From the NCBI RefSeq assembly GCF_012275445.1, contig NZ_JAAZQK010000006.1, positions 62,001-126,000 on the forward strand: a stretch of DNA of 64,000 bases. The letters run 5' to 3'. The notes beneath the pieces were generated by a model, which did not search any database, was not told the origin of the DNA, and saw only the letters and a list, made by a program, of their open reading frames with translations. The position numbers and the translations under genes are program-made. Position 1 is the stretch's first letter. Each line of letters starts with the position of its first letter. Shown one piece after another: positions 55,150-63,953 of the stretch. This DNA comes from Rhizobacter sp. SG703. Lineage in GTDB: Bacteria; Pseudomonadota; Gammaproteobacteria; Burkholderiales; Burkholderiaceae_C.

Positions 55150-57401
55150 TGGAGCGCGCGCCGTCCGCCGTCACCGGCCAGCGTTTCGGTCCGTACCGGC
55201 TGGTCGCGCCGCTCGGCCGCGGCGGCATGGGCGAGGTCTGGCGCGCCGCGCGGGCCGACGGCCAGTACGAGCAGCAGGTCGCGATCAAGCTGGCGACGTC
55301 CGCCGGCGACGGGGCATCGCCCGACGCGCTGGAGCGCTTTCGCCGCGAGCAGCGCATCGTCGCCGGCCTCGACCACCCGCAGCTCGCGAAGCTGCTCGAC
55401 GCCGGTGTCGCGGACACCGGCCAGCCCTACTTCGCGATGGCGCTGGTCGACGGCGAGCCGATCACGCGCCACTGCGAGCACGCGGGCCTGGCCCTGCCGG
55501 CGCGGCTGCGGCTGGTGCGCGAGGTCTGCGCGGTCGTGCACTACCTGCACCAGCAAGGCATCGTGCACGCCGACCTGAAGCCGGAGAACCTGCTGGTCGG
55601 TGCCGCCGGCGAGCTGCACCTGGTCGACTTCGGCATCGCGCGCCACATCGGCGAGCCGGCCGCGGCCGCGATGACGCTGTCGTGCGCCAGCCCGGAGCAG
55701 GTGCGCGGGCTGCCGCTGACGCCGGCCAGCGACGTCTATGCGCTCGGGCTGCTGCTGTACCGGCTGCTGGCCGGCCGCAGCCCGTACCGCGAGCAGGCGG
55801 CGCATGCGCTGGCGCACGAGGTCTGCGAGCGCGAGCCGCCGCCCACCGGCGCGCGCGCCGACCGCGACCTGGAGGCGGTGGTGCGCCGGGCGCTGCACAA
55901 GGAACCGGCGCAGCGCTATGCGTCGGCGCAGGCGCTGTCGGAAGAGCTGTTCCGCTGCCTCGAAGGCCTGCCGGTGCAGGCGCGCAGCGGCGGACTGCGC
56001 GGCCGCGTGCGCCGCTTCGTGCTGCGCCACCGCAGTGCGGTCGGCGCGGCGCTGCTGGCCAACCTGGCGCTGGCGGCCGGGCTCGCGCTGATGGTGCACG
56101 AGACGCAGCGCGCGCAGCACCAGCGGGCCCGCGCCGAGCAGCATTTCGCGAACGTTCGCGCGCTCGGCCGCGTGCTGATCTTCGACGTGCACGACGCGAT
56201 CCAGAACCTGCCCGGCGCGACGCCGGCCCGCAAGCTGGTGGTCGAGCATGCGCTGCGCTACCTGAACGAGCTGAGCGACGACCCGTCGACCGATCCGTCG
56301 GAAGACGCCGGCCTGCGCACCGAGATCGCCGCCGGCTACCGCAAGGTCGGCGACATCCAGGGCCAGCCGTTCGGCGCCAACCTGGGCGACCCGGAAGGCG
56401 CGCGCCGCAGCTACCTGCGGGCGCGCGAGCTGCTGACGGCGGTGCTGGCCGCGGCCGTGCCGGGCAGCGCCCGCGACACCGCGCAGCGCGAGCTGGTGGT
56501 GGTGCACAAGCGGTTGGGCGCGCTGTCGGATTCGCTCGGCGAGCTGGCGGCGGCCGACGCCGCGCTGCGCGCCGGCATCGCGCTCGCGCAGGCGCTGGTC
56601 GACGCGCAGCCGGCGAACGGGGATTTCGCGTTGCTGCTGGCGGCGATGCACGGCCAGCTGAGCCAGCTGAAGTTCTACGCCGGCGATTTCCCGGCCTACC
56701 TGCAGGCCGCCGACGTCGAGTTCCGCGCGCTCAGCGAGATCGTCCGGCGCCAGCCGGACGACCGCGACGCGTTGATGAGCCTGTCGGTCTGGCACGACCT
56801 GCGCGGCCAGTACCTGGCGCAGCGCGACGACACGCTGGACAGCGGCCTGCAGGCGCTGCAGTCGTTCGAGGCCTCGATGCGGCTGAAGCAGCAGCTGCTC
56901 GACCGCGACCCGCACAACAGCAGCTACCTGCGCTACGTCGCGAGCGAGCACCTGAACCTGGGCGTCACGCTGCTGCGCGTCAAGCGGCCGGCGCAGGCGA
57001 TCGCCGCGTACCGGCGCGGCGCGGCGCTGCTGGCCGAGCTGTCACGCCAGGACCCCGGCAACATGGACGCCCGCCAGGCGCTCGCGCTGGCCAGCAACAA
57101 CCTGAGCGTCGCGCTGTACGACAGCGGCGACCTGCCGGGCAGTGCGCGCGCGGCGCGCGAGTCGATCGCGGTGTTCGAGTCGTTGTCGGAAGGCGCGCGG
57201 GCCGATGTCGCGGCGCTGCGCATCCAGGGCCGCAGCCACTTCCAGCTGGGCCGTGCGCTCGCGCGCAGCGCGCCGCGCGAGAGCTGCACGCACTACCGCC
57301 GCTCGCTGGCGATCCTGGCCGACCTGCAGGCGCGTGTCGGCCTCGCGCCAGGCCAGCTCGACCCGGCCGAGGTGCGCGCGGCGCTGGCACGCTGCCCGTA
57401 G
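55149..57401 (+). CDS. second transmembrane Ser/Thr kinase with TPR-like region
   Basis: This 750-residue paralogue of the preceding kinase lacks its N-terminal helical domain. It has the loop LGRGGMGEVWRAA, Lys47 in VAIKL, DFG (160-162) and CASPEQVRGL. The catalytic loop reads IVHADLKPENLLV: the Arg of HRD is Ala (a non-RD kinase), while the catalytic Asp142 is kept. A helix lies near residues 297-317, then a TPR-like tail. Its ATG overlaps the previous stop (TGATG), so the two kinases are probably made together. Confidence 0.93.
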   Translation: MERAPSAVTGQRFGPYRLVAPLGRGGMGEVWRAARADGQYEQQVAIKLATSAGDGASPDALERFRREQRIVAGLDHPQLAKLLDAGVADTGQPYFAMALVDGEPITRHCEHAGLALPARLRLVREVCAVVHYLHQQGIVHADLKPENLLVGAAGELHLVDFGIARHIGEPAAAAMTLSCASPEQVRGLPLTPASDVYALGLLLYRLLAGRSPYREQAAHALAHEVCEREPPPTGARADRDLEAVVRRALHKEPAQRYASAQALSEELFRCLEGLPVQARSGGLRGRVRRFVLRHRSAVGAALLANLALAAGLALMVHETQRAQHQRARAEQHFANVRALGRVLIFDVHDAIQNLPGATPARKLVVEHALRYLNELSDDPSTDPSEDAGLRTEIAAGYRKVGDIQGQPFGANLGDPEGARRSYLRARELLTAVLAAAVPGSARDTAQRELVVVHKRLGALSDSLGELAAADAALRAGIALAQALVDAQPANGDFALLLAAMHGQLSQLKFYAGDFPAYLQAADVEFRALSEIVRRQPDDRDALMSLSVWHDLRGQYLAQRDDTLDSGLQALQSFEASMRLKQQLLDRDPHNSSYLRYVASEHLNLGVTLLRVKRPAQAIAAYRRGAALLAELSRQDPGNMDARQALALASNNLSVALYDSGDLPGSARAARESIAVFESLSEGARADVAALRIQGRSHFQLGRALARSAPRESCTHYRRSLAILADLQARVGLAPGQLDPAEVRAALARCP

Positions 57402-57616
57402 CCCGGCGTGCGGGCGTCCGCACGCGCCGGGCGAGGCAATGCGAAGTACTGCACGCCCCGGCCCTGCCTCTCCGATCTCTCCCACCGCCCGCCCTCCGCG
57501 ATTCACGAGGCAAATCAAGGGCTTGCCGCGCATCGCGGTCCGCCGCCCCGATCGCCGTCTGCCATGGCATGCCTCTCGCGATGTCTCACGTGGCCTGACC
57601 CACGGAGCACGACGCG

Positions 57617-57922
57617 ATGGCAGAAACGAAGAAGGACCGCAGCCTGCAGGAAGTGAAGATCTTCGCGCGGGAGAACACGATCTGGGGCATCCCCAGCAAG
57701 CAGTTCATCGGCGCGGCGGTGCTGACGGTCGCGATGCTCACGCAGATCCCGTTCGTCTTCGCGTTCGCGATGGGCGGCCTGCTGTTCGGCGTGCTGTTCG
57801 CGATCTACAACGACGACCCGCGCGCGCTGCTGGCCTGGCAGCGCTCGGTGGGCCGCCCGGTCCGCTGGTCGGCCTGCCCACGCACGCCGCGCCGCGTCGT
57901 CATCGTCCCCTTCCACAAGTGA
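57617..57922 (+). CDS. VirB3-like type IV secretion protein
   Basis: The 101-residue protein has an N-terminal EVKIFARENTIWGIP, two adjacent hydrophobic helices (AAVLTVAMLTQIPFVFAF, MGGLLFGVLFAIY) and then NDDPRALLAWQR, the size and layout of VirB3 with its characteristic DPR after TM2. VirB3 sits in the inner-membrane complex with VirB4. It is the first gene of the operon seen here; the usual order has VirB2 before VirB3. The 215 bp upstream hold no other gene. Confidence 0.82.
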   Translation: MAETKKDRSLQEVKIFARENTIWGIPSKQFIGAAVLTVAMLTQIPFVFAFAMGGLLFGVLFAIYNDDPRALLAWQRSVGRPVRWSACPRTPRRVVIVPFHK

Positions 57923-57942
57923 AAACCACAGGAGTGCCTTCC

Positions 57943-58284
57943 ATGCGTGTCAAATCCTTCGTGCGGCCCATCGCCGGTCGCCTTGCTGCCCCGCTGTCCG
58001 GTCTCGTCCTGACCCTGCTCAGCGCCTCCGCCCATGCACAGGCCACCGCCGCCAACTTCGACAGCCTGCGCACCTTCCTGCAGGCCTTCGCGAACTTCAT
58101 GACCGGCCCGTTCGGCAAGGCGGTGGTGGTGGTCTCGATCGTCGCGGCCTTCTGCACCTGGGTGTTCGCGCCGAAGGACGGCATCTTCGGCCCGGTGCTG
58201 CGGGTGGTGGTCGCCGGCATCGCGATCATGAACGCCGCGCTGTGGATCGCCCAGTTCGGCGGTGCCGGCAACATCACGCTGTAA
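57943..58284 (+). CDS. VirB2/TrbC-like pilin subunit
   Basis: The 113-residue precursor has a signal sequence (LVLTLLSASAHAQ, likely cleavage after AHA) and two hydrophobic helices (FGKAVVVVSIVAAFCTWVFA and VLRVVVAGIAIMNAALWIA) with a short loop (APKDGIFGP), the structure of major T-pilins. CAGGAG precedes the ATG. It lies between virB3- and virB4-like genes. Confidence 0.85.
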   Translation: MRVKSFVRPIAGRLAAPLSGLVLTLLSASAHAQATAANFDSLRTFLQAFANFMTGPFGKAVVVVSIVAAFCTWVFAPKDGIFGPVLRVVVAGIAIMNAALWIAQFGGAGNITL

Positions 58285-58305
58285 GCGCGACGGACGCGAG
58301 CGGCC

Positions 58306-60840
58306 ATGGGTGCCAGGGACAAGATCGGCTCGGTGCTGGACCTGCACACCGCCTACGGTGTGTACAACGGCTTCGTGCTCACCAAGACCGGCTCGCTGAT
58401 CGGGGCCATCGAGCTGTCGGGGCGCGACCCCGACGGCATGGCCGCCATCGACCACCAGGGCATGACGCACATCGCCCGCGTGATCTACGGGGCGCTTCCG
58501 AAGGCGATCGCGGTCACGCAGTACTTCGCGCACTTCGAGGGCGCGCGGGTCTCGCTGCTGCGCCGCGAGCACCCGATCAGCGACCTCATGTCGAAGCAGC
58601 GCGAGGCCTTCCTGAACGGCCGCGACCTGTGCAACTCCCGGCTGGTGCATTACTTCGAGGTGCAGGCCGGCGAGAACTCGAACAAGCTCGACGTCGCCGG
58701 CCTCGTCAAGCACCTGGCGATGTCGCCGGTCAGCGGCGCGAGCCGGCGCATGGTGAAGCAGACGCTCGGCAAGGACGGCGCGCTGCTGTACCTCGCCGAG
58801 CAGCTGGAGCGCCAGTCGTGGATGCTGAAGGACGCGCTCGCGGTGCTGGTGGCCAAGTGGTCCGGCATCATGGGCGTCGAGCAGCTCGGCATCGACGAGC
58901 TGTGGGCGCACATGCGCTTCCTGGCCACGCTGCAGCCGCGCCGCCTCGACACCGCGCGCCACGAGACGCCGCCCGAGAGCAACTGGGACCACTTCCTGGC
59001 CAGCGGCGACGTGCGCCACCTGCGCGTGCACAACATGGACGTGCTGAAGATCGACGACGCCGAGCACCAGTACGTGAAGATCGGCGCCGTCAGCCGCCTC
59101 GGCAGCCCGGTGCGCGAGGGGCTGTGGGGCCATGGCGACGACTCGCCGGCACGGCTGCGCGGCAACTACCTGCTGATGCACCGCTTCACGCCGTTCAGCG
59201 AGTTCAAGCGCTCGATGCTGTTCCGCAACAAGCAGACCGAGCTGGAGCGCAGCGCAATCAGCCCGTGGGACGTGCTGCAGGGCCGCGAGCGCTCGCTGTA
59301 CGAGAAGCAGGCGACGATGAAGCCGGTGATCGCCGACAAGATCGCCGAGCTCGGCGAGGCCGAGGCGCTGGACGAGACCTGGGGCCAGGGCCACAGCTTC
59401 GTCGCCGCGTTCAACCCCGACCCGGTGCAGCTGCGCGAGACCGTGCTGTCGCTGGACCGCGCCTGCTCCAACGTCGGCCTGTCGCTGGTGTGGGAGGGCG
59501 TCGACCTGCCCTACGCCTACCAGACGATGCAGCCCGGCGGCCAGCACAAGAGCATGCGCGACATGGTGCTCAACGGCACGCAGAGCGCCGCAGCGGCGCT
59601 GCTGTACCAGAGCGCGCTCGGCCAGCCCTGCGTCGAGGACCTCGGCGGCGAAGAGGCGCAGTACGTGCTCGAGAGCCGCGACGGCCGGCCGTTCTTCTTC
59701 AGCAACTTCATCGGCGGGCGCGCGATGCTGGTCGGGATCGGCCCGATCCGCAGCGGCAAGACCTTCCTGAAGAACACGCTGGCGACGCACTTCCTGAAGT
59801 ACGGCGGCGTGATCCGCGCGATCGACATCGACCCCGGCACCGAGACGCTGGCGCAGGCCTTCGGCGCGGACGGCGGCATCTTCCGCGTCACCGCCGACGG
59901 CCGCCATGGGCTGAACCCGTTCGTCAACTACCAGGGTGCGAACGACCTCGGCTTCGTCGTGCACATGACCGAGCTGCTGGTCGAGATGATGCGGGCCAAC
60001 GACGACCCGCTGCTGCAGCAGCTCGCGCACAACGAGCAGGAGTACCTGGACGGCGCGATCCGCAAGACACTGCTGCTGCCGACCTCGATGCGCACGCTCG
60101 ATTCGCTGGTGGCCCACATGCCGATGCAGCTGGCGCAGAAGTTCACCCGCTGGACGCGCGGCACCGACCCGCAGATGGCCGGCCGCTACGCGCCGCTGTT
60201 CGGCGCCACCGTCGACTCGGCCGGCGGGCTGGACAAGCGCGTCGGCGTCTACAACCTGCAGGCGGTACGCGACGACGAGAACGCGATGCGCCCGCTGCTG
60301 CTGGAGCTGTTCTACCGCATCACCCGCACCTTCGAGGACCCGGCGAAGCGCGGCGTTCCGAAGGAGCTGCACGTCGACGAATGCCACCATGCGCTGCGGC
60401 TGAAGTCGTTCGCCGAATACCTGGTGGCCAAGGTGCGCACCTGGGGCAAGTGGGGCGCCGGCGTGCAGCTGTGGACGCAGTCGCCCGAGGAGCTGCTGCG
60501 CAGCGACAGCTGGGCCGCGGTGCGCAGCGCGGCCAGCACCTTCGTCTTCATGTCCGACCCGAAGATGGACGACGCGCTGTACCGCGAGACCTTCCCGTTC
60601 CTGCAGGCGGGCGAATGCGAGGCGATCCGCTCGCTGGTGCCGAAGCGCCAGGCCTTCCTGGTGCAGCAGGAGCTGGGCGTCGCGAAGATCGTCAACCTGG
60701 TGGTGGAGCCTGAGCAGTACGTGATGAACACCTCGCACCCGCGCGAGGCGGCGATCCGCACCGCGCTGATCGAGGAGCACGGCTACCAGCGCGGCATGCA
60801 GCTCACATTGGCCCGCTTCAAGGAAGAGGGGATCCTGTGA
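58306..60840 (+). CDS. VirB4/TrbE-type conjugation ATPase
   Basis: The 844-residue T4SS ATPase has an N-terminal VirB4 domain (VLTKTGSLIGAIELSGRDPD) and a C-terminal RecA-like domain with Walker A GPIRSGKTFLKNTLAT at about residue 483 and Walker B region LHVDECHHALRL near 690. Conserved ending motifs such as QLWTQSPEELLRS are present. It powers pilus or substrate export at the inner membrane. It overlaps the next gene by one base. Confidence 0.95.
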   Translation: MGARDKIGSVLDLHTAYGVYNGFVLTKTGSLIGAIELSGRDPDGMAAIDHQGMTHIARVIYGALPKAIAVTQYFAHFEGARVSLLRREHPISDLMSKQREAFLNGRDLCNSRLVHYFEVQAGENSNKLDVAGLVKHLAMSPVSGASRRMVKQTLGKDGALLYLAEQLERQSWMLKDALAVLVAKWSGIMGVEQLGIDELWAHMRFLATLQPRRLDTARHETPPESNWDHFLASGDVRHLRVHNMDVLKIDDAEHQYVKIGAVSRLGSPVREGLWGHGDDSPARLRGNYLLMHRFTPFSEFKRSMLFRNKQTELERSAISPWDVLQGRERSLYEKQATMKPVIADKIAELGEAEALDETWGQGHSFVAAFNPDPVQLRETVLSLDRACSNVGLSLVWEGVDLPYAYQTMQPGGQHKSMRDMVLNGTQSAAAALLYQSALGQPCVEDLGGEEAQYVLESRDGRPFFFSNFIGGRAMLVGIGPIRSGKTFLKNTLATHFLKYGGVIRAIDIDPGTETLAQAFGADGGIFRVTADGRHGLNPFVNYQGANDLGFVVHMTELLVEMMRANDDPLLQQLAHNEQEYLDGAIRKTLLLPTSMRTLDSLVAHMPMQLAQKFTRWTRGTDPQMAGRYAPLFGATVDSAGGLDKRVGVYNLQAVRDDENAMRPLLLELFYRITRTFEDPAKRGVPKELHVDECHHALRLKSFAEYLVAKVRTWGKWGAGVQLWTQSPEELLRSDSWAAVRSAASTFVFMSDPKMDDALYRETFPFLQAGECEAIRSLVPKRQAFLVQQELGVAKIVNLVVEPEQYVMNTSHPREAAIRTALIEEHGYQRGMQLTLARFKEEGIL

Positions 60841-61970
60841 TGCTGCCCCGGCTGCTGTTCGTCGCCGCGATGCTCGGCTGCTGCACCTGGGCGCGCGCAT
60901 CCGGCGACCCGGAGATCGACGCGCTGGTGCGCGAGATCGAGGGGCTGCCGCCGCAGGCCTTCGAGCAGGACCCGCAGGGCTGGCAGGAGGTGCTGGAGCT
61001 GCTGGAGGCCTATGCCGCGCAGAACGGCAGCGCCAGGGCGGTGCGCCGCCCGGCGGCGGCGGCCGCGACCGGCGGCCCGGGCATGACGGCCGCGCAGCAG
61101 CGCGAGGCCTTCGGCCAGCTGCTGGCAGGCGTGCGCGAGCTGCCGGTCAGCGACCTGGCGAGCCTGATGGTGTCGGCCGGGCTCGCGCAGGTCGACCCGC
61201 CGCGCGGTCCGAACGAGGCGATCGATCCGCGCGCCGCGGTGCAGCTCGGCCGCTGGGCCGAGGCGGCGCGCGGCGTGCCGGCAGGCGCGCCGTCGTTCGC
61301 GGTGCTGCCGCTGTTCCAGCCGGATGCGTTGCGGCTGCTGGCGCGCCGCGTCGAGCTCGCGAACGCCGGCCAGCCGCGCGCGGCCGCGTTGAACGACACG
61401 ATGCAGGCCAGCATCGCGACGCTGAGCCGCCGCGCCGACGAAGAAAGCCGCACGCTGCTCGAGCTGCGGCGCGCCGGCCAGGCCAGTGCACAGCGCCTGG
61501 GCGCGCTCGACGGGCTGATGCAGGCCGCCACCGCCGCGCCGCTGGCCGATCCCGCGGCCGAATCGGCCCAGCTGGCCGGCCTGCGCGGCACGCTGGCCGG
61601 CGTGCAGGCGCAGCAGACGCAGGCGCTGATGCAGCTCGGCGGGCCCGATTTCAGCGGCGGTGCCGCGCCGCTGGCGATGCCGCGCAGCGCGCTCGCGTCG
61701 CGCGCTGCGGCGTCGGCGCTGGCCGACGACCTGAAGCGCCGCATCGCCGCCGGCCAGGTGGTCGGCGACGAACCGCAGCGCCAGGCCGCGCAGCTCGGCC
61801 GCGACACGCTGGCGCTCGCGCTGCTCGATGCGCTGGCGCGCGAAGAGGCGGTCAAGGATGCGGCGCTGCGCTACGGCTGGCAGCTGCAGGCCCAGCTGCT
61901 GCAGACCGGCGCCGAGATGCGCCGCCTGGCCGACGCGGTGGAACGGGCGCCCGGCCATGCGGCGCTCTGA
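60840..61970 (+). CDS. exported protein in the VirB5 position, unknown
   Basis: The 376-residue product has a signal peptide (LPRLLFVAAMLGCCTWARAS). Residues 20-65 are acidic (DPEIDALVREIEGLPPQ), a low-complexity Ala/Arg stretch follows, and then a long Ala/Gln/Leu-rich helical region, probably coiled coil (residues 180-370). VirB5 pilus-tip proteins are also helical, but I see no clear VirB5 signature. ATG at 60840 overlaps the VirB4 stop; the GTG one codon earlier is an alternative. Confidence 0.7.
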   Translation: MLPRLLFVAAMLGCCTWARASGDPEIDALVREIEGLPPQAFEQDPQGWQEVLELLEAYAAQNGSARAVRRPAAAAATGGPGMTAAQQREAFGQLLAGVRELPVSDLASLMVSAGLAQVDPPRGPNEAIDPRAAVQLGRWAEAARGVPAGAPSFAVLPLFQPDALRLLARRVELANAGQPRAAALNDTMQASIATLSRRADEESRTLLELRRAGQASAQRLGALDGLMQAATAAPLADPAAESAQLAGLRGTLAGVQAQQTQALMQLGGPDFSGGAAPLAMPRSALASRAAASALADDLKRRIAAGQVVGDEPQRQAAQLGRDTLALALLDALAREEAVKDAALRYGWQLQAQLLQTGAEMRRLADAVERAPGHAAL

Positions 61971-62952
61971 GCGCGCGGCGCTCGGCATCGTCGGCGCGCT
62001 GCTGCTCGCCGGCTGGGCGCTGCCGGCGCACGCCGCGTCGCTGCCGGCGCTGCACGAGGTGTTCCTGGTGTTCGACACCGTCACCGAGCAGATCACGCAG
62101 AAGATCGGCGACGCGCTCGGCACGCACGAGATCGAGATGGTCGTCAACGTGCTGTTCTCGGCGCTCGCGCTCGGGCTGTTCGTCTGGAAGTTCAGCGGCT
62201 ACGCGCTGCGCGGCTTCGACCTGCTCGACATGATGGCGCTGATGATGACGCTGTTCTTCGTCTACCTGATCCTGAGCGCGTACAAGGCGATCTTCCCGGC
62301 CATCTTCGGCGCCGGCCGCTATGTGTCCGACGTGCTGGGCGCCGGCATCTCCGGCCGCGACCCGAAGGTGAGCCTGGCCGAGAACATCTTCGGCATGGTG
62401 GTGCAGGTCGACTTCCATTCGTCGTGCGACCTGTTCGACTGCCTGGGGCCCGGGATCATGTCGTGGATCGCGGCGATCTTCGCGTACATCATCGTGATCG
62501 CGCTCGGCATCGTCGCGACGCTGGTCGAGCTGTGGACGATGTGGGGCTTCCAGATCGCCTATGCGATCGGCTGGCTCACCGTCCCCTTCCTGCTGTTCGA
62601 GCGGCTGTCGTTCCTGTTCGACGGCTGGCTCAAGTTCTTCTTCGGCATGGTGGTCTACGTGATGGTCGCCAAGGTCAACCTGGCGCTGGTGCTGCTCGGG
62701 CTGGAGATCATGTTCGGCATTGCGCACGGCGGCGGCATCCCCGATTCGCAGACGGTCGACGTCGACGGCTTCTTCTCGATCGTCGGCATGCTGGTGTTCC
62801 TCGCGGTGGGCATCGCGACGCTGTACAGCACCGGCCGCTTCGCGTCGGCCATCGTGCAGAACGCGGCGGGCGGCGGCGTCGGCGACGTGGTGCAGCGGGC
62901 GGCCAGCGCCGCCGCCACCGCGGCCGGCGCGGTGATGGCGGTGGCGCTGTGA
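61957..62952 (+). CDS. VirB6/TrbL-like polytopic membrane protein 1
   Basis: The 331-residue product has a signal (IVGALLLAGWALPAHAAS) and six or seven helices. The centre reads FQIAYAIGWLTVPFLLFERL, then LFDGWLKFFFGMVVYVMVAK, the conserved stretch of VirB6/TrbL channel proteins. It overlaps the upstream gene by 14 bases and is followed by a clear paralogue whose GTG overlaps its stop. Confidence 0.88.
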   Translation: MRRSERAALGIVGALLLAGWALPAHAASLPALHEVFLVFDTVTEQITQKIGDALGTHEIEMVVNVLFSALALGLFVWKFSGYALRGFDLLDMMALMMTLFFVYLILSAYKAIFPAIFGAGRYVSDVLGAGISGRDPKVSLAENIFGMVVQVDFHSSCDLFDCLGPGIMSWIAAIFAYIIVIALGIVATLVELWTMWGFQIAYAIGWLTVPFLLFERLSFLFDGWLKFFFGMVVYVMVAKVNLALVLLGLEIMFGIAHGGGIPDSQTVDVDGFFSIVGMLVFLAVGIATLYSTGRFASAIVQNAAGGGVGDVVQRAASAAATAAGAVMAVAL

Positions 62953-63953
62953 AGGCCGCCGGCATCGCCCGGCGGCTGGCCGCGCTCGCGCTGCTGCTGG
63001 CGACGCCGCTCGCGCATGCGGCGCTGAACGATGCGTTCAAGCGCATCGGCCAGTTCGAGGATGCGATCGTCGACCGCGTCAGCGCCGTCGTCTCGGGCGG
63101 CGCGATGCACTACGTCGCGACGCGGCTGTTCTTCGTGCTGGCGCTGGCGCTGTTCGTGCTGAAGTGCACCTCGTGGGCACTGCGCGGCTTCAAGCTCGGC
63201 GAGATGGTCGAGACCGCGGTGCAGATCATGTTCACCGGGTTGATGCTGAGCATGTTCACGACGGTGGTGCCGGCGATCTTCAACGCGGCGCTGTTCGTCG
63301 GCGCGGCGCTGCTGGCCGGCATCATGGGGCTGGGCGGCGGCACCGCGGCGGCGCTCAGCACGCCGGCCTCGCTGGTCGACATGCTGGTCACCTACGGCAC
63401 GCAGATCTCGCCGAACTGCCACCTCGGGTGGAACCCGCTGAACATCCTCGACTGCGTGCGCGGCGGCGCGGTGCAGATCGTCGCGGCGCTCGCGATCTCG
63501 CTGCTGCTGGCCGGGCTGTGCGTCGCGGTGCTGCTGGTCGACGTGTGGGGCTTCTGGCTGTACGGCATCGCGCTCGCGACCGGGCCGGTGCTGCTGCCGT
63601 TCACGCTGTACAAGCGGCTGTCGTTCCTGTTCGAAGGCTGGCTGCGCTTCTTCTTCGGCGCGGTCATCTACCTGATCCTCGCGCGCGTCAACCTCGCGCT
63701 GGTGGTGGTCGCGTTGATGACCTACTGGGGCTCGACCGCGGCCGCGCTGAGCGGCGGCGGCTTCACGCCGCCGACGCTGGCGCCGATCGACGACGTGACG
63801 CAGGTGCTCGGGCTGATGCTGTTCGCCGGCGTCGGCATCTTCACGCTGCTGGCCACCGGCCGCTTCGCGAACGCGGTGGTGGCCGGGGCCGCGGCCGGCG
63901 GCATCAACTTCGGGCAGATGGCGCGCACCGTGACGCGCTGGGTGACGCGGTGA
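62949..63953 (+). CDS. VirB6/TrbL-like polytopic membrane protein 2
   Basis: The 334-residue paralogue of the preceding protein starts at GTG with a signal (LAALALLLATPLAHAA). It shares the central element, here GPVLLPFTLYKRLSFLFEG followed by LRFFFGAVIYLILARVNLAL. Both have a C-terminal ATGRFA/STGRFA segment. Two tandem VirB6-type genes suggest a hetero-oligomeric channel or a specialised system. Confidence 0.88.
   Translation: MKAAGIARRLAALALLLATPLAHAALNDAFKRIGQFEDAIVDRVSAVVSGGAMHYVATRLFFVLALALFVLKCTSWALRGFKLGEMVETAVQIMFTGLMLSMFTTVVPAIFNAALFVGAALLAGIMGLGGGTAAALSTPASLVDMLVTYGTQISPNCHLGWNPLNILDCVRGGAVQIVAALAISLLLAGLCVAVLLVDVWGFWLYGIALATGPVLLPFTLYKRLSFLFEGWLRFFFGAVIYLILARVNLALVVVALMTYWGSTAAALSGGGFTPPTLAPIDDVTQVLGLMLFAGVGIFTLLATGRFANAVVAGAAAGGINFGQMARTVTRWVTR

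Noticed and set aside
57805-60900. 1031-codon minus-strand frame opposite the VirB4 gene
   Set aside because: Antisense of VirB4, Arg/His/Gln-rich, no recognisable motif; VirB4 has full ATPase motifs.
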